Notes: generated by a model not told the origin, from the letters alone. 64,000 nucleotides of DNA from Opitutus sp. (GCA_009695065.1 SIBR01000007.1:41264-105263); one strand, 5' to 3'; positions 52,300 to 62,211 are shown, numbered from the stretch's first letter. Translations and numbers: made by a program.

Positions 52300-53502
52300 A
52301 TGTCTTACACCGAAGATCGCGCCACGTGGTTTGAAGGGCAGGGCCTTTGGCAACACATCCCGGAAAGCGACTGGCAGGACTGGACGTGGCAGCTGAAGAA
52401 CCGGATCACGACGACGGCCCAGTTGGAACAGCTCATGACGCTGACGGCCGAGGAGAAGGCCGGGTGTGAGTTTGCCAACCAGAAGCTGGCGCTGGCGATC
52501 ACCCCCTACTTTTTCAACCTGATCGACCGGAAAGACCCCAACTGCCCGATCCGGAAACAGGTGATTCCGCGCGCGGGCGAGATGGTTCTTTCCGAGGGCG
52601 AGATGCTGGATTCGTTGGGCGAGGATGAGCATTCGCCGGTCGCGGGACTGGTGCACCGGTATCCCGATCGCGTCCTGTTTCTGGTGACGGATCGGTGCGC
52701 GGCGTATTGCCGCTACTGCACGCGCAGCCGGCTGGTTTCGAACGCGCAGGACTACAACTTTCACCCCGAATACGAGCAGGGCCTGCGCTACATCGAGGCG
52801 CACCCGGAAATTCGCGATGTGCTGCTGTCGGGCGGGGATCCGCTGTTGCTGTCGGATCGCAAGCTCGAGCATCTGCTGGCGCGGCTGCGGGCGATCAAGC
52901 ACGTCGAATTCATCCGGATCGGTTCCCGTATCCCGGTTTTTCTGCCGCAGCGCATCACTCCGGAGCTGTGCAAAATTTTCAAGAAGCACGGCCCGGTTTG
53001 GATGAGCATTCACACCAATCATCCGAAGGAATGCACCGCCGAGCTGAAGGCGGCCTGCGGGCGACTGTCGTTTGCCGGCGTCCCGCTCGGCAACCAGAGT
53101 GTCCTGCTGGCCGGCGTGAACGACGATGCCAGCGTGATGACCGCGCTCGTGCACCGCTTGCTGCGGATGCGGGTCCGGCCCTATTACATTTACCAGATGG
53201 ACCTGATCACCGGCGGCAGCCACTTCAAGGTGGATGTGCGGAAGGGGATCGAGATCATCCGGGCGCTCCGCGGACACACCACCGGCTACGCCGTGCCCCA
53301 GTACGTGATCGATGCCCCCGGCGGCGGGGGCAAGGTGCCGATCAACCCGGACTACGTCGAAAAGATCACCGACGACGAAATTGTTTTCCGCAACTACGAG
53401 GGCCAGCGCTTCACCTATCCGCTCAAGTCCGCGCCGTTGAAGATGGTCGATGAGTCCGCCCTGCCGGTCGCCGGGGGCTTCGGGTCGGGCGTGGCATCCT
53501 GA
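52300..53502 (+). CDS. kamA: L-lysine 2,3-aminomutase (radical SAM, PLP)
   Basis: 400 residues. It converts lysine to beta-lysine. The radical SAM [4Fe-4S] motif is C133/C137/C140 (CAAYCRYC), the PLP Lys is K345 (APGGGGKVPINP), and the lysine-recognition aspartates are at D301 (MDLITGG) and D338 (IDAPGG). The length and C-terminal region match KamA/AblA; EpmB, which acts on elongation factor P, is ~60 residues shorter. No ablB acetyltransferase follows, so the usual N-acetyl-beta-lysine osmolyte pathway is not visible here. Confidence 0.92.
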   Translation: MSYTEDRATWFEGQGLWQHIPESDWQDWTWQLKNRITTTAQLEQLMTLTAEEKAGCEFANQKLALAITPYFFNLIDRKDPNCPIRKQVIPRAGEMVLSEGEMLDSLGEDEHSPVAGLVHRYPDRVLFLVTDRCAAYCRYCTRSRLVSNAQDYNFHPEYEQGLRYIEAHPEIRDVLLSGGDPLLLSDRKLEHLLARLRAIKHVEFIRIGSRIPVFLPQRITPELCKIFKKHGPVWMSIHTNHPKECTAELKAACGRLSFAGVPLGNQSVLLAGVNDDASVMTALVHRLLRMRVRPYYIYQMDLITGGSHFKVDVRKGIEIIRALRGHTTGYAVPQYVIDAPGGGGKVPINPDYVEKITDDEIVFRNYEGQRFTYPLKSAPLKMVDESALPVAGGFGSGVAS

Positions 53503-53627
53503 GGCGGCGGTGCCGTGGGTGGCAGTGACGGGCCGGAGATTTTTCGGGTCGACGCAACCGGTCCTGACTGCACGCATTTTTTTTCGGAATTTTTGAGCGT
53601 TTTGCCAACCGCCCTGTCTATCCCCGC

Positions 53628-53736
53628 GTAGTCAACACGGTCTCTGGTAAAGACGGTGCTAGTTTGTGGTTCATGGGTTTGCTTGGTGTTAGGGCACAAA
53701 GGCCGTCCCTCAAAAGGGGAGGCCTTTGTGTTTTTA
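53628..53736 (+). ncRNA. Candidate small RNA or leader ending in a strong terminator
   Basis: The 465-base gap between kamA and the next gene is clearly richer in A+T than its surroundings. It contains a hairpin CACGGTCT/AGACGGTG (53636-53658) with one mismatch, an unpaired G/T-rich stretch (GTTTGCTTGGTGTTAGG) and then a terminator. No convincing ORF is present. It could be a small RNA, or an attenuator-like leader or 3' end of the kamA transcript. No family is recognised and no good promoter could be fixed. Confidence 0.3.
53695..53736 (+). terminator. Strong rho-independent terminator
   Basis: A 10-bp perfect outer stem CACAAAGGCC / GGCCTTTGTG with an inner TCCCT/AGGGGA stem and CAAA loop is followed at once by TTTTTA. 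It lies 190 bases past kamA and 230 bases before the next start. Confidence 0.88.
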
Positions 53737-53967
53737 GCCACGGCCGGCAGCGAATTTTCCGCCAATCCGGTCGGGTCCGGGGCAAGCGCGGTCCGTCTAG
53801 AATCGTTCCTTCTTCGCCCCGGAAGGGCCTTACATACGATTACCCTCGGTTTGAATTCGAGCCCGGCTGCTTGCTTGGTGGCGGCGCTTGACCCACGGTG
53901 AGGCCTTCGTTGCCCGACGTCTCCGTCGCGCCACTGTGGCCGAACCTACAACCCCTCATTCCTGACT

Positions 53968-56900
53968 GTGAAACGAATCCTCCTTTGTGTTCTTGCTGGC
54001 CTCACTGGCCGGGTCTTCGCCGCCGACAACATTCAATTTCGCAACACCTACCGGGAGGCCTACGGCGAGACGAAAACCGCCGTGGCCCTCGATCCCGCGA
54101 AGGAACTGCCGCACTACCCGGCGGTCGAGCCGAAAGACGCGATTGCGACGTGGAAGGTCAAAACCGGCTTCAAGCTGCAACTCGCCGCCAACGAACCCCA
54201 GGTGCGCGATCCCATCGCAATTTCCTTCGACGAAAACGGCCGGATGTTCGTGTGCGAAATGATCGACTATTCCGAGATGCGGGACGTCCAGCCGCACTTG
54301 GGCCGGATCTCGATGCTCGAGGACAAGGACGGCGACGGCGTCTACGAGACCAGCACCGTCTTTGCCGACGACATCGCGTGGCCGACCGGCGTGATCTGGG
54401 CGAACGGCGGCATCTTTGTCTGCGCGACGCCCGACATCTGGCGGTTCGAGGACCGCGATGGCGACGGTCGCGCGGAAATTCGTGAAAAGGTATTCACCGG
54501 TTTCGGCTCCGGCCTGGAAAGGCTCAATGTGCAGGCGCTGATGAACAGCCCCCAGTGGGGTCAGGACAATCGCATCCACGTCCAGACCGGCGGTGGCAAC
54601 CGGGGCAAAATCAAGAATCTGAAACGCCCGGAACTGCCCGAGGTCGAACTCGGCGCCCGCGATTTCTGGTTTGATCCGCGCACCTACGAATTCGGCTTCG
54701 AAGGCGGCGGCGCGCAGTATGGCATGAGCTTCGACAACTACGGCCGGAAATTCGCCTGCTCGAATTCCGACCACCTGCAGTACTGGATCTACGATGACCG
54801 GTATTCGGGCAAAAATCCGTTTCTCCCGTTGCCCCCGGCACGGCAAAGCATCGCGGCGGATGGCGGCGCCGCCGAGGTCTACCGGATCAGTCCCGACGAG
54901 CCCTGGCGGATCATCCGCACCCGGTGGCGCATTGGCGGCGTGGTCAAGGGAGTCGTCGAGGGCGGCGGCCGCGTCAGCGGCTATTTCACCGGCGCCACGG
55001 GCACGACGATCTTTCGCGGCGACGCCTATGGCGACGATTTCGTGAACAACTCGTTTACCGGCGACGCCGGCGGCCAGTTGATCCACCGCAAGAAAATCTC
55101 CGCCGACGGGGCGAGCCTCATCGGCCGCCGGCCCGACGATGAGCAAAGCTACGAGTTTGCGGCGAGCAAGGACACCTGGGCGCGCGTGGTGAATTTCGCG
55201 AACGCCCCGGATGGCTGTCTCTACGTTTGCGACATGTACCGCGAGGTCATCGAGCACCCGTGGAGCATTCCGGATGAGATCAAGCAATACCTCGACCTCA
55301 ACAACGGCAATAACCGCGGCCGCGTGTACCGCGTCGAGCCCACCGATGCCGCGTGGCAGCGCCGCGGCCGGGTGCAACTCGGTCGGGCGACCACGGCGGA
55401 ACTGGTGCAGACGCTCGAACATCCCAACGGCTGGCATCGCGACACGGCCGCGCGGCTCCTCTATGAGCGGCAGGACAAGGCCGTCGTTCCGCTCCTCGCG
55501 AAACTCGTCAGCGAATCCAGGTCGCCGCTGGCCCGGCATCATGCCCTGGGGGCACTCGATGGCTTGGCTGGGCTGGCGGAAGATGCGGTGGTGCGCGCCC
55601 TCGGCGATGCCGACGAGCATGTGCGCGAACGCGCCGTCGTCATGGCGGAGAAACTCAGCACCGCGCAAGGCCTGGGCGCCCGCGTGGCGGAAAAGCTCGT
55701 GGCGTTGGTCGACGACCCGAGCGTGCGCGTCCGCTTCCAACTCGCGTTTACCCTGCAAACGATCCTTGGCGCCGCCTGGCCGCTCGACCCGGGAGAAAAG
55801 GCCGCCGCCAAAATGCTCGCTCCGGCGTATGCACGGCTGGCGGCGAAGGATTCGGCCGACACGTGGGTTGCCGCCGCGTTGCTCAGTGGACGCCCCGAAG
55901 TGGTCGCGGAGATTCTCTTCCCGGCCCTTACCCGCGATCTGGCATCGGCGAAGCAGGCGGCGCCATTCGTCGCCAAGGTGATTGGCATTCGCGCCGCGTC
56001 CAAACCGGCGGGCGGCTACGCCAGCATGATCGATTTCATGACGCAGGGCGATCCGAGCCCGCTCTGGCTGCGCGCGTTCGGCGACGGCCTGCGCCGCGCC
56101 GGCACGACGATCGAGCGGGCCGACCCCGGTCGCAAACTCGCCGCGGTCTTCGCCCGCGCTTCGTCCACCGCGGCCAGTCCGCAGGCCGCGGCGCCGGCGC
56201 GCCTTGAGGCGATCGATCTCCTCGGGGTGACTTCGCTGGCGGAGGCCAATGCCGCTCTGACGGCCTGCCTCGCGTCCGGGCAACCCGATGCGATCCAAAC
56301 CGCCGCGATCAAGACGCTGGCGCAATACCCCTCCGCCGACGTCACGGCGACGTTCGTGCGTTCCTGGCCGAACTACGGTCCCGGTGCGAAGGCGTCCGCC
56401 CTCGCGGCGTTCGTCGCCCGCGAAGACCGCACGATTGCGCTGCTCGAAGCGATCCAGTCGGGCGCGATCAAGCCCGACGAACTGCCCGCCTCGCAGGTGC
56501 AGCGCTTGGTTGAAAACAAAAATACCCGGATCGCCGCGCTGGCGCGGACGGCCCTCGCGTCGGTCATCCCGCCGTCGCGGGCCGAGGTGGCGGCGAAATT
56601 TCAACCGGCCGTGGCGGGTTCGGGCGATGCCGCCCGCGGGCTGCTCCAATATCAGGGCCGGTGTCTGGTTTGCCATCGCGCCGGCGGCCAGGGCGTGGAG
56701 GTCGGCCCCGATTTGATCACGGTGAAGACGAAGGGGCGCGAGGCGTTGCTCACCGCGATTCTGGAACCGCACAAGGAAGTGGCGCCCCAGTACATCGCCT
56801 ACGAGGTCAACACGCGTGACGGCCAAGCCTACACCGGCATCATTGCGCAGGACGAGGCGAGCAGCATTTCGCTCAAGATCATGGGCGGGTCGGTGATCAA

Positions 56901-57027
56901 CCTGCCGCGGGCGAACGTCAAGGGGAGCAGCTCCTCCGGCCGCAGCCTGATGCCCGAGGGACTCGAGTCCGGCATGAGCGTGCAGGACATGGCTGATCTG
57001 CTCACGTTCATCGAGAAGTTGAAGTAA
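53968..57027 (+). CDS. PVC-type haem-binding dehydrogenase with HEAT repeats and CxxCH domain (copy C)
   Basis: 1,019 residues from GTG at 53968, signal peptide KRILLCVLAGLTGRVFA. Architecture as in copies A and B: dehydrogenase/propeller (FKLQLAANEPQVRDPIAISFDENGRMFVCEM, WPTGVIWANGGIFVCATPDIW, FGSGLERLNVQALMNS), HEAT-like region (about 480-840) and haem domain with CLVCH at 899-903, VGPDLITVKTKGREALLTAILEPHKEVAPQY and SLMPEGLESGMSVQDMADLL. It belongs to a different subtype, with an internal WARVVNFANAPDGCLYVCDMYREVIEHPWSIP segment typical of the Planctomycete group. It probably oxidises a sugar in the periplasm; no hydrolase partner is adjacent. Confidence 0.88.
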   Translation: MKRILLCVLAGLTGRVFAADNIQFRNTYREAYGETKTAVALDPAKELPHYPAVEPKDAIATWKVKTGFKLQLAANEPQVRDPIAISFDENGRMFVCEMIDYSEMRDVQPHLGRISMLEDKDGDGVYETSTVFADDIAWPTGVIWANGGIFVCATPDIWRFEDRDGDGRAEIREKVFTGFGSGLERLNVQALMNSPQWGQDNRIHVQTGGGNRGKIKNLKRPELPEVELGARDFWFDPRTYEFGFEGGGAQYGMSFDNYGRKFACSNSDHLQYWIYDDRYSGKNPFLPLPPARQSIAADGGAAEVYRISPDEPWRIIRTRWRIGGVVKGVVEGGGRVSGYFTGATGTTIFRGDAYGDDFVNNSFTGDAGGQLIHRKKISADGASLIGRRPDDEQSYEFAASKDTWARVVNFANAPDGCLYVCDMYREVIEHPWSIPDEIKQYLDLNNGNNRGRVYRVEPTDAAWQRRGRVQLGRATTAELVQTLEHPNGWHRDTAARLLYERQDKAVVPLLAKLVSESRSPLARHHALGALDGLAGLAEDAVVRALGDADEHVRERAVVMAEKLSTAQGLGARVAEKLVALVDDPSVRVRFQLAFTLQTILGAAWPLDPGEKAAAKMLAPAYARLAAKDSADTWVAAALLSGRPEVVAEILFPALTRDLASAKQAAPFVAKVIGIRAASKPAGGYASMIDFMTQGDPSPLWLRAFGDGLRRAGTTIERADPGRKLAAVFARASSTAASPQAAAPARLEAIDLLGVTSLAEANAALTACLASGQPDAIQTAAIKTLAQYPSADVTATFVRSWPNYGPGAKASALAAFVAREDRTIALLEAIQSGAIKPDELPASQVQRLVENKNTRIAALARTALASVIPPSRAEVAAKFQPAVAGSGDAARGLLQYQGRCLVCHRAGGQGVEVGPDLITVKTKGREALLTAILEPHKEVAPQYIAYEVNTRDGQAYTGIIAQDEASSISLKIMGGSVINLPRANVKGSSSSGRSLMPEGLESGMSVQDMADLLTFIEKLK

Positions 57028-57095
57028 GCGGTCCGGCGGGGCGCCGCTGGGAATCTTTCGCTTGCTTCCCCGCGCGGCACCGCTTTGGTGCGCCT

Positions 57096-57198
57096 TGCCT
57101 GTAGGGGTGTCCTCCGCGGAGGACTGAGATTGCGGCACGCTCGGCCGCTCGACCCTTCGAACCTGAACGGATTATGCCGACGAAGGAAACAGCAGGCG
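57096..57198 (+). promoter_or_regulatory. TPP (THI-box) riboswitch
   Basis: All conserved pieces occur in order: P1 start GCCTGT (57097-57102), GGGGTGT, CTGAGA, ACCCTTCGAACCTGAACGG, ATTATGCCGACGAAGGAAA, and P1 closing ACAGCAGGC (57189-57197). The spacing between helices P2/P3 and P4/P5 is normal, with a short P3 loop. It lies 73 bases upstream of the TonB receptor ATG. In that gap GGGGC / GCCCC can form a hairpin that may be the expression platform. Binding TPP should shut off the receptor gene. Confidence 0.93.
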
Positions 57199-57270
57199 CC
57201 GCGAGGAGCGCCATGGGGCCGGCGGCGCCCCTTCGTTTGGGAGTCCGGTCGGGGTCGGGCACTATCGACC

Positions 57271-59649
57271 ATGAAACTCCCCATCCGCACCATCCTTACC
57301 GCTGCCGCGATTGCATTCACCCTGCGTTGTGCCCCGGCCCAAACGCCTGCACCCAACCCGGCACCGGTCTCCACCGGGGTCGTGACCCTCGAGCGCTTCG
57401 AAGTCACCGGGCTGCCGGTCGAAGACTCGGTCAACCCGCTGGTGCGCCCGGTGGAGGGCGTGTTCGGCGATGCGCGCACCCTCCTCGAAACGCCCCGCTC
57501 GGTTTCGACCATCACGCAGGCTTTGCTGCGCGAGCGCGGCATCAACGGCGTGGCCGAATTCGTCGCCTACGCTCCCGGCAGCTCCACGGTCGCGAGCTAT
57601 GGCAAGGCGACCATTCCCAACATCCGCGGCGACTTGTCGGAGACCTTTCTCAACGGCCAGCGGCGCAGCTATAACAACTTCGGATTCTTTCCGTCGTTCA
57701 ACGGCATCGAGGCCGTCGACGTCGTGCGCGGCCCCGGCTCCGCGATTTACGGCAGCGGTTTTTTCACCGGCGGTTACGTGAACTACGTGACGAAGCAGCC
57801 CAAGTTCACGCGCGAAACCACGCTTACCACGCGCCTCGGCACCTGGGTGCCGGGCGGCGGCTCGTGGCTCAATGGCTCGTGGCAATTCGACGCGACGGCA
57901 CCGTTCGCCGACGGCAAGTCGGCCTGGCGGGTCAGCTACGAGGGGAAGAAGGACGACACATTTTTCCGTCGCAATGGCGCGCGGGACGACCGGCAGGATG
58001 TCTTCGCCTCCTGGGTGCGCCGCGCCTCCCCTACGCTGACATTGGAGGCCAACGCGCAATTCATGTGGCAGGCCTCCCCGCAGTTGCTCGGCGTCAACCG
58101 GCCGAATCAGGACCTGATCGACCACGGCACCTACTACACGGGCGATCTGCCCGACGCCTATTCGTCGGCCAACGGCGCCATCGGCGGCACGATCAGCGGG
58201 CTGACCTCCGTCACGATCCCGCGCGACGCGACACTGTTTTCCCAAGGTGATTTTTCGAACGCCAACATCGCGCACCTGCAATTCATCGCAACGGCGCAGC
58301 CCGCACCCGACACCCGGCTGGTCAACCGCACGCTGCTGGAGCACGTCGACCGCCGGCGCTATCACGCTTTCGAATACGCCGAGTATGCGAGCCAGTGGAC
58401 GGCGGAGAACCGCACCGAGTGGCATGCGCGTTACCGGACGGACGGCACGGCCCATGCGGTGACCGCGGGCGCGACGGTGCGGTTTGAAAAGCGCGAAAGC
58501 TACACGAACTATTTCAACGAGTACTTTTTCCAATACGACATCACCCGGCCGAATCGCACGTTCAGTCACGCGGCGGAATATGCGAATTCCTATTATCCGG
58601 GTTTTGTCGGCCCGGGCGGGCGGGAGTTTTTCCCGGCCGCCTACGGCAGCCCGGAGACGACCAGTTCGACGCTGTGGAATCCCGCGCTCTTCCTGCAGGA
58701 TGACGTGAAATTGAGTGAGAAACTCTCGCTGCTCGCCGGCGCGCGCCTCGACGGATTTTACGCGCGCGCGGAAGATCCGCTGCCGGGCGACACGACGCAG
58801 TGGCGCGACCGCCACCACGACACCGCCCTGTCGTGGAACGCGAGCCTCACGTATGCGTTCACCCCGAAGGCCTCCGTTTACGTCACCTACCAGCGGGCCT
58901 ACGCCGTCCACGGCAACGTGACGGGCGGCGGCATCATGCTGAAGTCGGATGGCCAGGGCGGCGGGCGGATCGACCCCGCCGACTTCACGAACCTGAGCCG
59001 GCTGGCCGAGGTCGGCGCGAAGTTTTCCCTGCGCGACAACACGCTTTTCGCGGGGTTTGCGCTCTACGATCAACGTCGCGCCGAGACCGAACTTGGGGGC
59101 GACGTGAAGAACTTGAAAATGCGCGGCGCCGAGGCCGAGCTGGTTTTCCAGCCGAACCCGCGAACCAACGCCACCTTCAACGTGGCGCTCAACGATGGCC
59201 GGTTCGATCACTCCAGCGCCTCGCAGGCCGGTGGCCTGTCGTTGTATAATCTCTACGCGCTCGGTCGCGGACCGGGCGGTCGTGGCACGGGGGGCGGCTT
59301 CACCTGGGACAAGCTTCCCCCGGCCGACTACCGCCTGCCGGGGCTCTCGCGCTGGGTCGTGAACGGCAGCGTTTCGCACCGGCTGGTCAGCGGTTTCGGC
59401 GGCGGCTTCGGGGCGAGCTGGCAGAGCGGGCAGCCCGGCAATCTCCTCAACGAATACCACCTCAACGCGCAGTTTTTCCTGAACGCGTTTGTCTTTTATC
59501 GCACCCCGCGGTGGGAGGCGAATGTCGACGTGCTCAACGTGCTCGCCGCCCGTAACTGGATTCACAACGGCGACAACTACTCGAACAACGTGCTCATCTT
59601 TCAGGACCTCCCGCGTCGGGTGGAGGCCAGCGTGAAATTCAAATTTTGA
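57271..59649 (+). CDS. TonB-dependent outer-membrane receptor under TPP control
   Basis: 792 residues from ATG at 57271; a signal peptide (ILTAAAIAFTLRCAPAQ) precedes a short N-terminus that runs into the plug domain (LERFEVTGLPVEDSVN, LLETPRSVSTITQALLRERGINGVAEFVAYAPGSS, IRGDLSETFLNGQRR, IEAVDVVRGPGSAIYGSGFFTGGYVNYVTKQP). The barrel covers the rest and ends in the terminal aromatic strand EASVKFKF. The riboswitch makes a thiamine-related ligand the best guess: thiamine, its phosphates, or the pyrimidine moiety. A siderophore-type substrate cannot be excluded from the sequence. The hydrolase gene follows after 192 bases on the same strand. Confidence 0.93.
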   Translation: MKLPIRTILTAAAIAFTLRCAPAQTPAPNPAPVSTGVVTLERFEVTGLPVEDSVNPLVRPVEGVFGDARTLLETPRSVSTITQALLRERGINGVAEFVAYAPGSSTVASYGKATIPNIRGDLSETFLNGQRRSYNNFGFFPSFNGIEAVDVVRGPGSAIYGSGFFTGGYVNYVTKQPKFTRETTLTTRLGTWVPGGGSWLNGSWQFDATAPFADGKSAWRVSYEGKKDDTFFRRNGARDDRQDVFASWVRRASPTLTLEANAQFMWQASPQLLGVNRPNQDLIDHGTYYTGDLPDAYSSANGAIGGTISGLTSVTIPRDATLFSQGDFSNANIAHLQFIATAQPAPDTRLVNRTLLEHVDRRRYHAFEYAEYASQWTAENRTEWHARYRTDGTAHAVTAGATVRFEKRESYTNYFNEYFFQYDITRPNRTFSHAAEYANSYYPGFVGPGGREFFPAAYGSPETTSSTLWNPALFLQDDVKLSEKLSLLAGARLDGFYARAEDPLPGDTTQWRDRHHDTALSWNASLTYAFTPKASVYVTYQRAYAVHGNVTGGGIMLKSDGQGGGRIDPADFTNLSRLAEVGAKFSLRDNTLFAGFALYDQRRAETELGGDVKNLKMRGAEAELVFQPNPRTNATFNVALNDGRFDHSSASQAGGLSLYNLYALGRGPGGRGTGGGFTWDKLPPADYRLPGLSRWVVNGSVSHRLVSGFGGGFGASWQSGQPGNLLNEYHLNAQFFLNAFVFYRTPRWEANVDVLNVLAARNWIHNGDNYSNNVLIFQDLPRRVEASVKFKF

Positions 59650-59841
59650 GTCGCGGCCGTTGTCGTGGCGTGGCGCCGGGTGGGTTCGCGGCCGCGGCTC
59701 CGCGCTCGTTGAGTCGCGGTCCGGAGCGCGTGGGGCCGGCCCGGCTGGCGTGTGATCGAATAAACGGTGCGGCCGCTTTGTTGCCCGATGACGATGGTAA
59801 CACTTGCCGGCGCCGGGCCGGCCCGTTACCGGAATGAGGCC

Positions 59842-62211
59842 ATGAAGTACCCCCTCCACTCCGCTCCGGTTCTTGCGTTCGCTCTCGTCTGCAGCTGGCT
59901 TCCGTCGACTGGCGGCGCCGCCGAAAATGTCATCCCCGGAACAAAACCGCTCACGATCGTCCAACCGCTGGATGAAGTCATGGTGGCGGGCATCGACCGG
60001 TACGCCTTGCGTGAACTGGCCGCGTCGCCGGCGCGACGTGACCAAGCCTCGCAGCGCGACTTTTCCAGCGCGGCGGCCTACGCCAAAAGCATCGCCGCGC
60101 CGCGGGAGCGATTGCGCGGCTACATCGGTGCGGTCGACGCGCGGGCCGCGGCCACCGATTTCGAACCTCTGACGACGGTCGGGCGCGATGCGCGGGTCGG
60201 CGAGTCCGATCGTTTCACCGTGCTGGCGGTGCGCTGGGCGGTGATCGAGGGCATGACCGGCGAGGGTCTCTTGTTGCAGCCGAAGGGCGCGATCAAGGGA
60301 CGGGTCGTGGTGATTCCCGACGCCGATTGGACTCCCGAGCAGTTCACCGGCCTAGCCGGGGGTGTCGCGGCGCCAACCCAGCTGCCGCGCCGTCTGGCGG
60401 CGCAGGGCTGGCAGGTCCTCGTGCCGATGATCATCAGCCGCGGCACCGAGCTCTCCGGTAGTCCGCACGTGCGTGCCACGACCCAACCCCACCGGGAATT
60501 CATTTATCGGCAGGCGTTCGAGGTGGGCCGGCACGTGATCGGCTACGAGGTGCAAAAGGTGCTCGCGGCCATCGATCTTTTCACGGCTGCAAACGAACGG
60601 GAGCGAACGAAACTTCCGCTCGGTGTCGCCGGAGTCGGGGAGGGTGGTTTGCTCGCGCTCTACGCCTCGGCCCTCGATGACCGCATCGACCGGACGCTCG
60701 TCTCCGGCTATTTTCAGGTGCGCGAGAAACTCTGGGACGAGCCCATTTATCGGAACGTCTGGGCGCTGTTGACGGAATTTGGCGACGCGGAGCTGGCGGG
60801 CATGATCGCGCCGCGGGCGCTGACCATCGAGGCCTGCGCCGTGCCGGAAGGCGGCGCGCCCATGCTGTCGGGACGCAGCCCGCACCCGACCCCGGGCCGG
60901 TTCGGGACGGCTCCGCTGGCCTCGGTGCGCCAGGAGTTCGATCGCGCAAAGGGAATTTTCGACCGGCTGAAGGCGGGCGACCGGCTCAAGCTGGTGGCCG
61001 CCGGCAACGGCACGGGTGCCGCCGGCGCGGGCGAGGCCCTCGCGGCGCTAGCCGGAGCAGCCTTGGAAGCGGGCCCCGATGCCGCGGCGGTGAAGCCGGT
61101 GGCGCCGTCCGCGGGTCAGGCGATCCCCAACGACCCGCGGGCGCGGGAGCGCCGGCAGTTTAACGAAATGCAGGTGCACGCGCAGAATCTGGCGCGGCTC
61201 AGCAACAAGGTGCGCGATGCCAAGTGGGCGAAGGCTGATCGCACGTCGCCCGAAAAGTGGGCGGCCACGGTCGAACCCCTGCGCGACTGGGCCTACGATG
61301 AGTTCATCGGGCGGCTGCCGAAATCGACGATGCCGCTGAATCCCCGCACGCGCCTGATCAAGGACGCACCGTGGCTGAAGATCCACAACGACGCGTTCGA
61401 TACCTATGAAGTGGTGCTCGATGTCTACGACGACGTGATCGCGTCGGGGCTGCTGCTGTTGCCGAAGGATCTGAAGCCCGGGGAACGCCGCCCGGTCGTC
61501 GTGACGCAGCACGGTCTCGAGGGCGTGCCGGCCGACACGGTGGGCGGGCCGGAGCTCTCGGGCTACCGGGCCTACCGGTCGTTCAGCGCGGAGCTTTGCA
61601 AACGCGGCTTCATCGTCTACTCGCCGCAGAATCCCTATCGCGGCGGCGATGCGTTTCGCACGCTCCAGCGCAAATCGAACATCCTGAAGCGCTCGCTCTA
61701 CAGTTACATCATCCCGCAGCACGAGCGGTCGCTCGAATGGCTGTCCACGCTGCCTTACGTGGATCCGCAACGGATTGCCTTCTACGGTCTGTCGTATGGC
61801 GGCAAGACGGCGGTGCGCGTCCCCCCGTTCGTGAAGCAGTATTGTCTCTCGATCTGCTCGGGTGACTTCAACGAATGGATCAGGAAAATCACGACCCTCG
61901 AGGACCGGCCGAGCTATATCTTCACGGGCGAGTACGAGATTTTCGAATGGAACATGGCGCACGTCGCCAACTACGCCGAGCTGGCGAATCTCATGACGCC
62001 GCGGCCCTTCATGGTAGAGCGCGGGCACGACGACGGCGTGGCGATCGACGAATGGGTCGCGTGGGAATTCGCGAAGGTTTTCCGCCACTACAACAAGATG
62101 GGTCTGGGGCATTCTGCGGAGATCGAATACTTCTACGGTCCGCACATGATCAACGGTCAGGGGGCCTACCGATTCCTCCATCGGCATCTGAACTGGCCGG
62201 AGAGGCGATGA
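59842..62211 (+). CDS. Secreted two-domain alpha/beta hydrolase
   Basis: 789 residues from ATG at 59842, signal peptide PVLAFALVCSWLPSTGGAA. It looks like two tandem alpha/beta hydrolase domains. The first (to about residue 400) has its nucleophile elbow as GVGEGG, with Glu (about 267) where Ser should be, so it is probably inactive or recruited for binding. The second has a normal elbow, YGLSYGGKTA with Ser at about 651, an acid region ERGHDDG and a His in YGPHMI. Exported esterase or lactonase activity is inferred. The next gene overlaps it by 4 bases (ATGA), so both are translated together; transcription with the TPP-controlled receptor is likely but not proven. Confidence 0.82.
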   Translation: MKYPLHSAPVLAFALVCSWLPSTGGAAENVIPGTKPLTIVQPLDEVMVAGIDRYALRELAASPARRDQASQRDFSSAAAYAKSIAAPRERLRGYIGAVDARAAATDFEPLTTVGRDARVGESDRFTVLAVRWAVIEGMTGEGLLLQPKGAIKGRVVVIPDADWTPEQFTGLAGGVAAPTQLPRRLAAQGWQVLVPMIISRGTELSGSPHVRATTQPHREFIYRQAFEVGRHVIGYEVQKVLAAIDLFTAANERERTKLPLGVAGVGEGGLLALYASALDDRIDRTLVSGYFQVREKLWDEPIYRNVWALLTEFGDAELAGMIAPRALTIEACAVPEGGAPMLSGRSPHPTPGRFGTAPLASVRQEFDRAKGIFDRLKAGDRLKLVAAGNGTGAAGAGEALAALAGAALEAGPDAAAVKPVAPSAGQAIPNDPRARERRQFNEMQVHAQNLARLSNKVRDAKWAKADRTSPEKWAATVEPLRDWAYDEFIGRLPKSTMPLNPRTRLIKDAPWLKIHNDAFDTYEVVLDVYDDVIASGLLLLPKDLKPGERRPVVVTQHGLEGVPADTVGGPELSGYRAYRSFSAELCKRGFIVYSPQNPYRGGDAFRTLQRKSNILKRSLYSYIIPQHERSLEWLSTLPYVDPQRIAFYGLSYGGKTAVRVPPFVKQYCLSICSGDFNEWIRKITTLEDRPSYIFTGEYEIFEWNMAHVANYAELANLMTPRPFMVERGHDDGVAIDEWVAWEFAKVFRHYNKMGLGHSAEIEYFYGPHMINGQGAYRFLHRHLNWPERR

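Noticed and set aside
52300..53502. kamA as EpmB (elongation factor P modification)
   Set aside because: Length 400 and the C-terminal region agree with lysine 2,3-aminomutase; EpmB is shorter. No efp or epmA nearby.
53656..53901. 81-residue ORF in the kamA downstream gap
   Set aside because: It runs through the terminator hairpin, has no ribosome-binding site and no recognisable protein features.
53956..57138. 1,060-residue minus-strand ORF opposite PVC copy C
   Set aside because: No family motifs and biased composition; the plus strand has signal peptide, HEAT region and CLVCH.
57262..60045. 927-residue minus-strand ORF opposite the TonB receptor
   Set aside because: The receptor has plug, barrel and terminal aromatic residue on the plus strand and follows a riboswitch; the reverse frame is a shadow.
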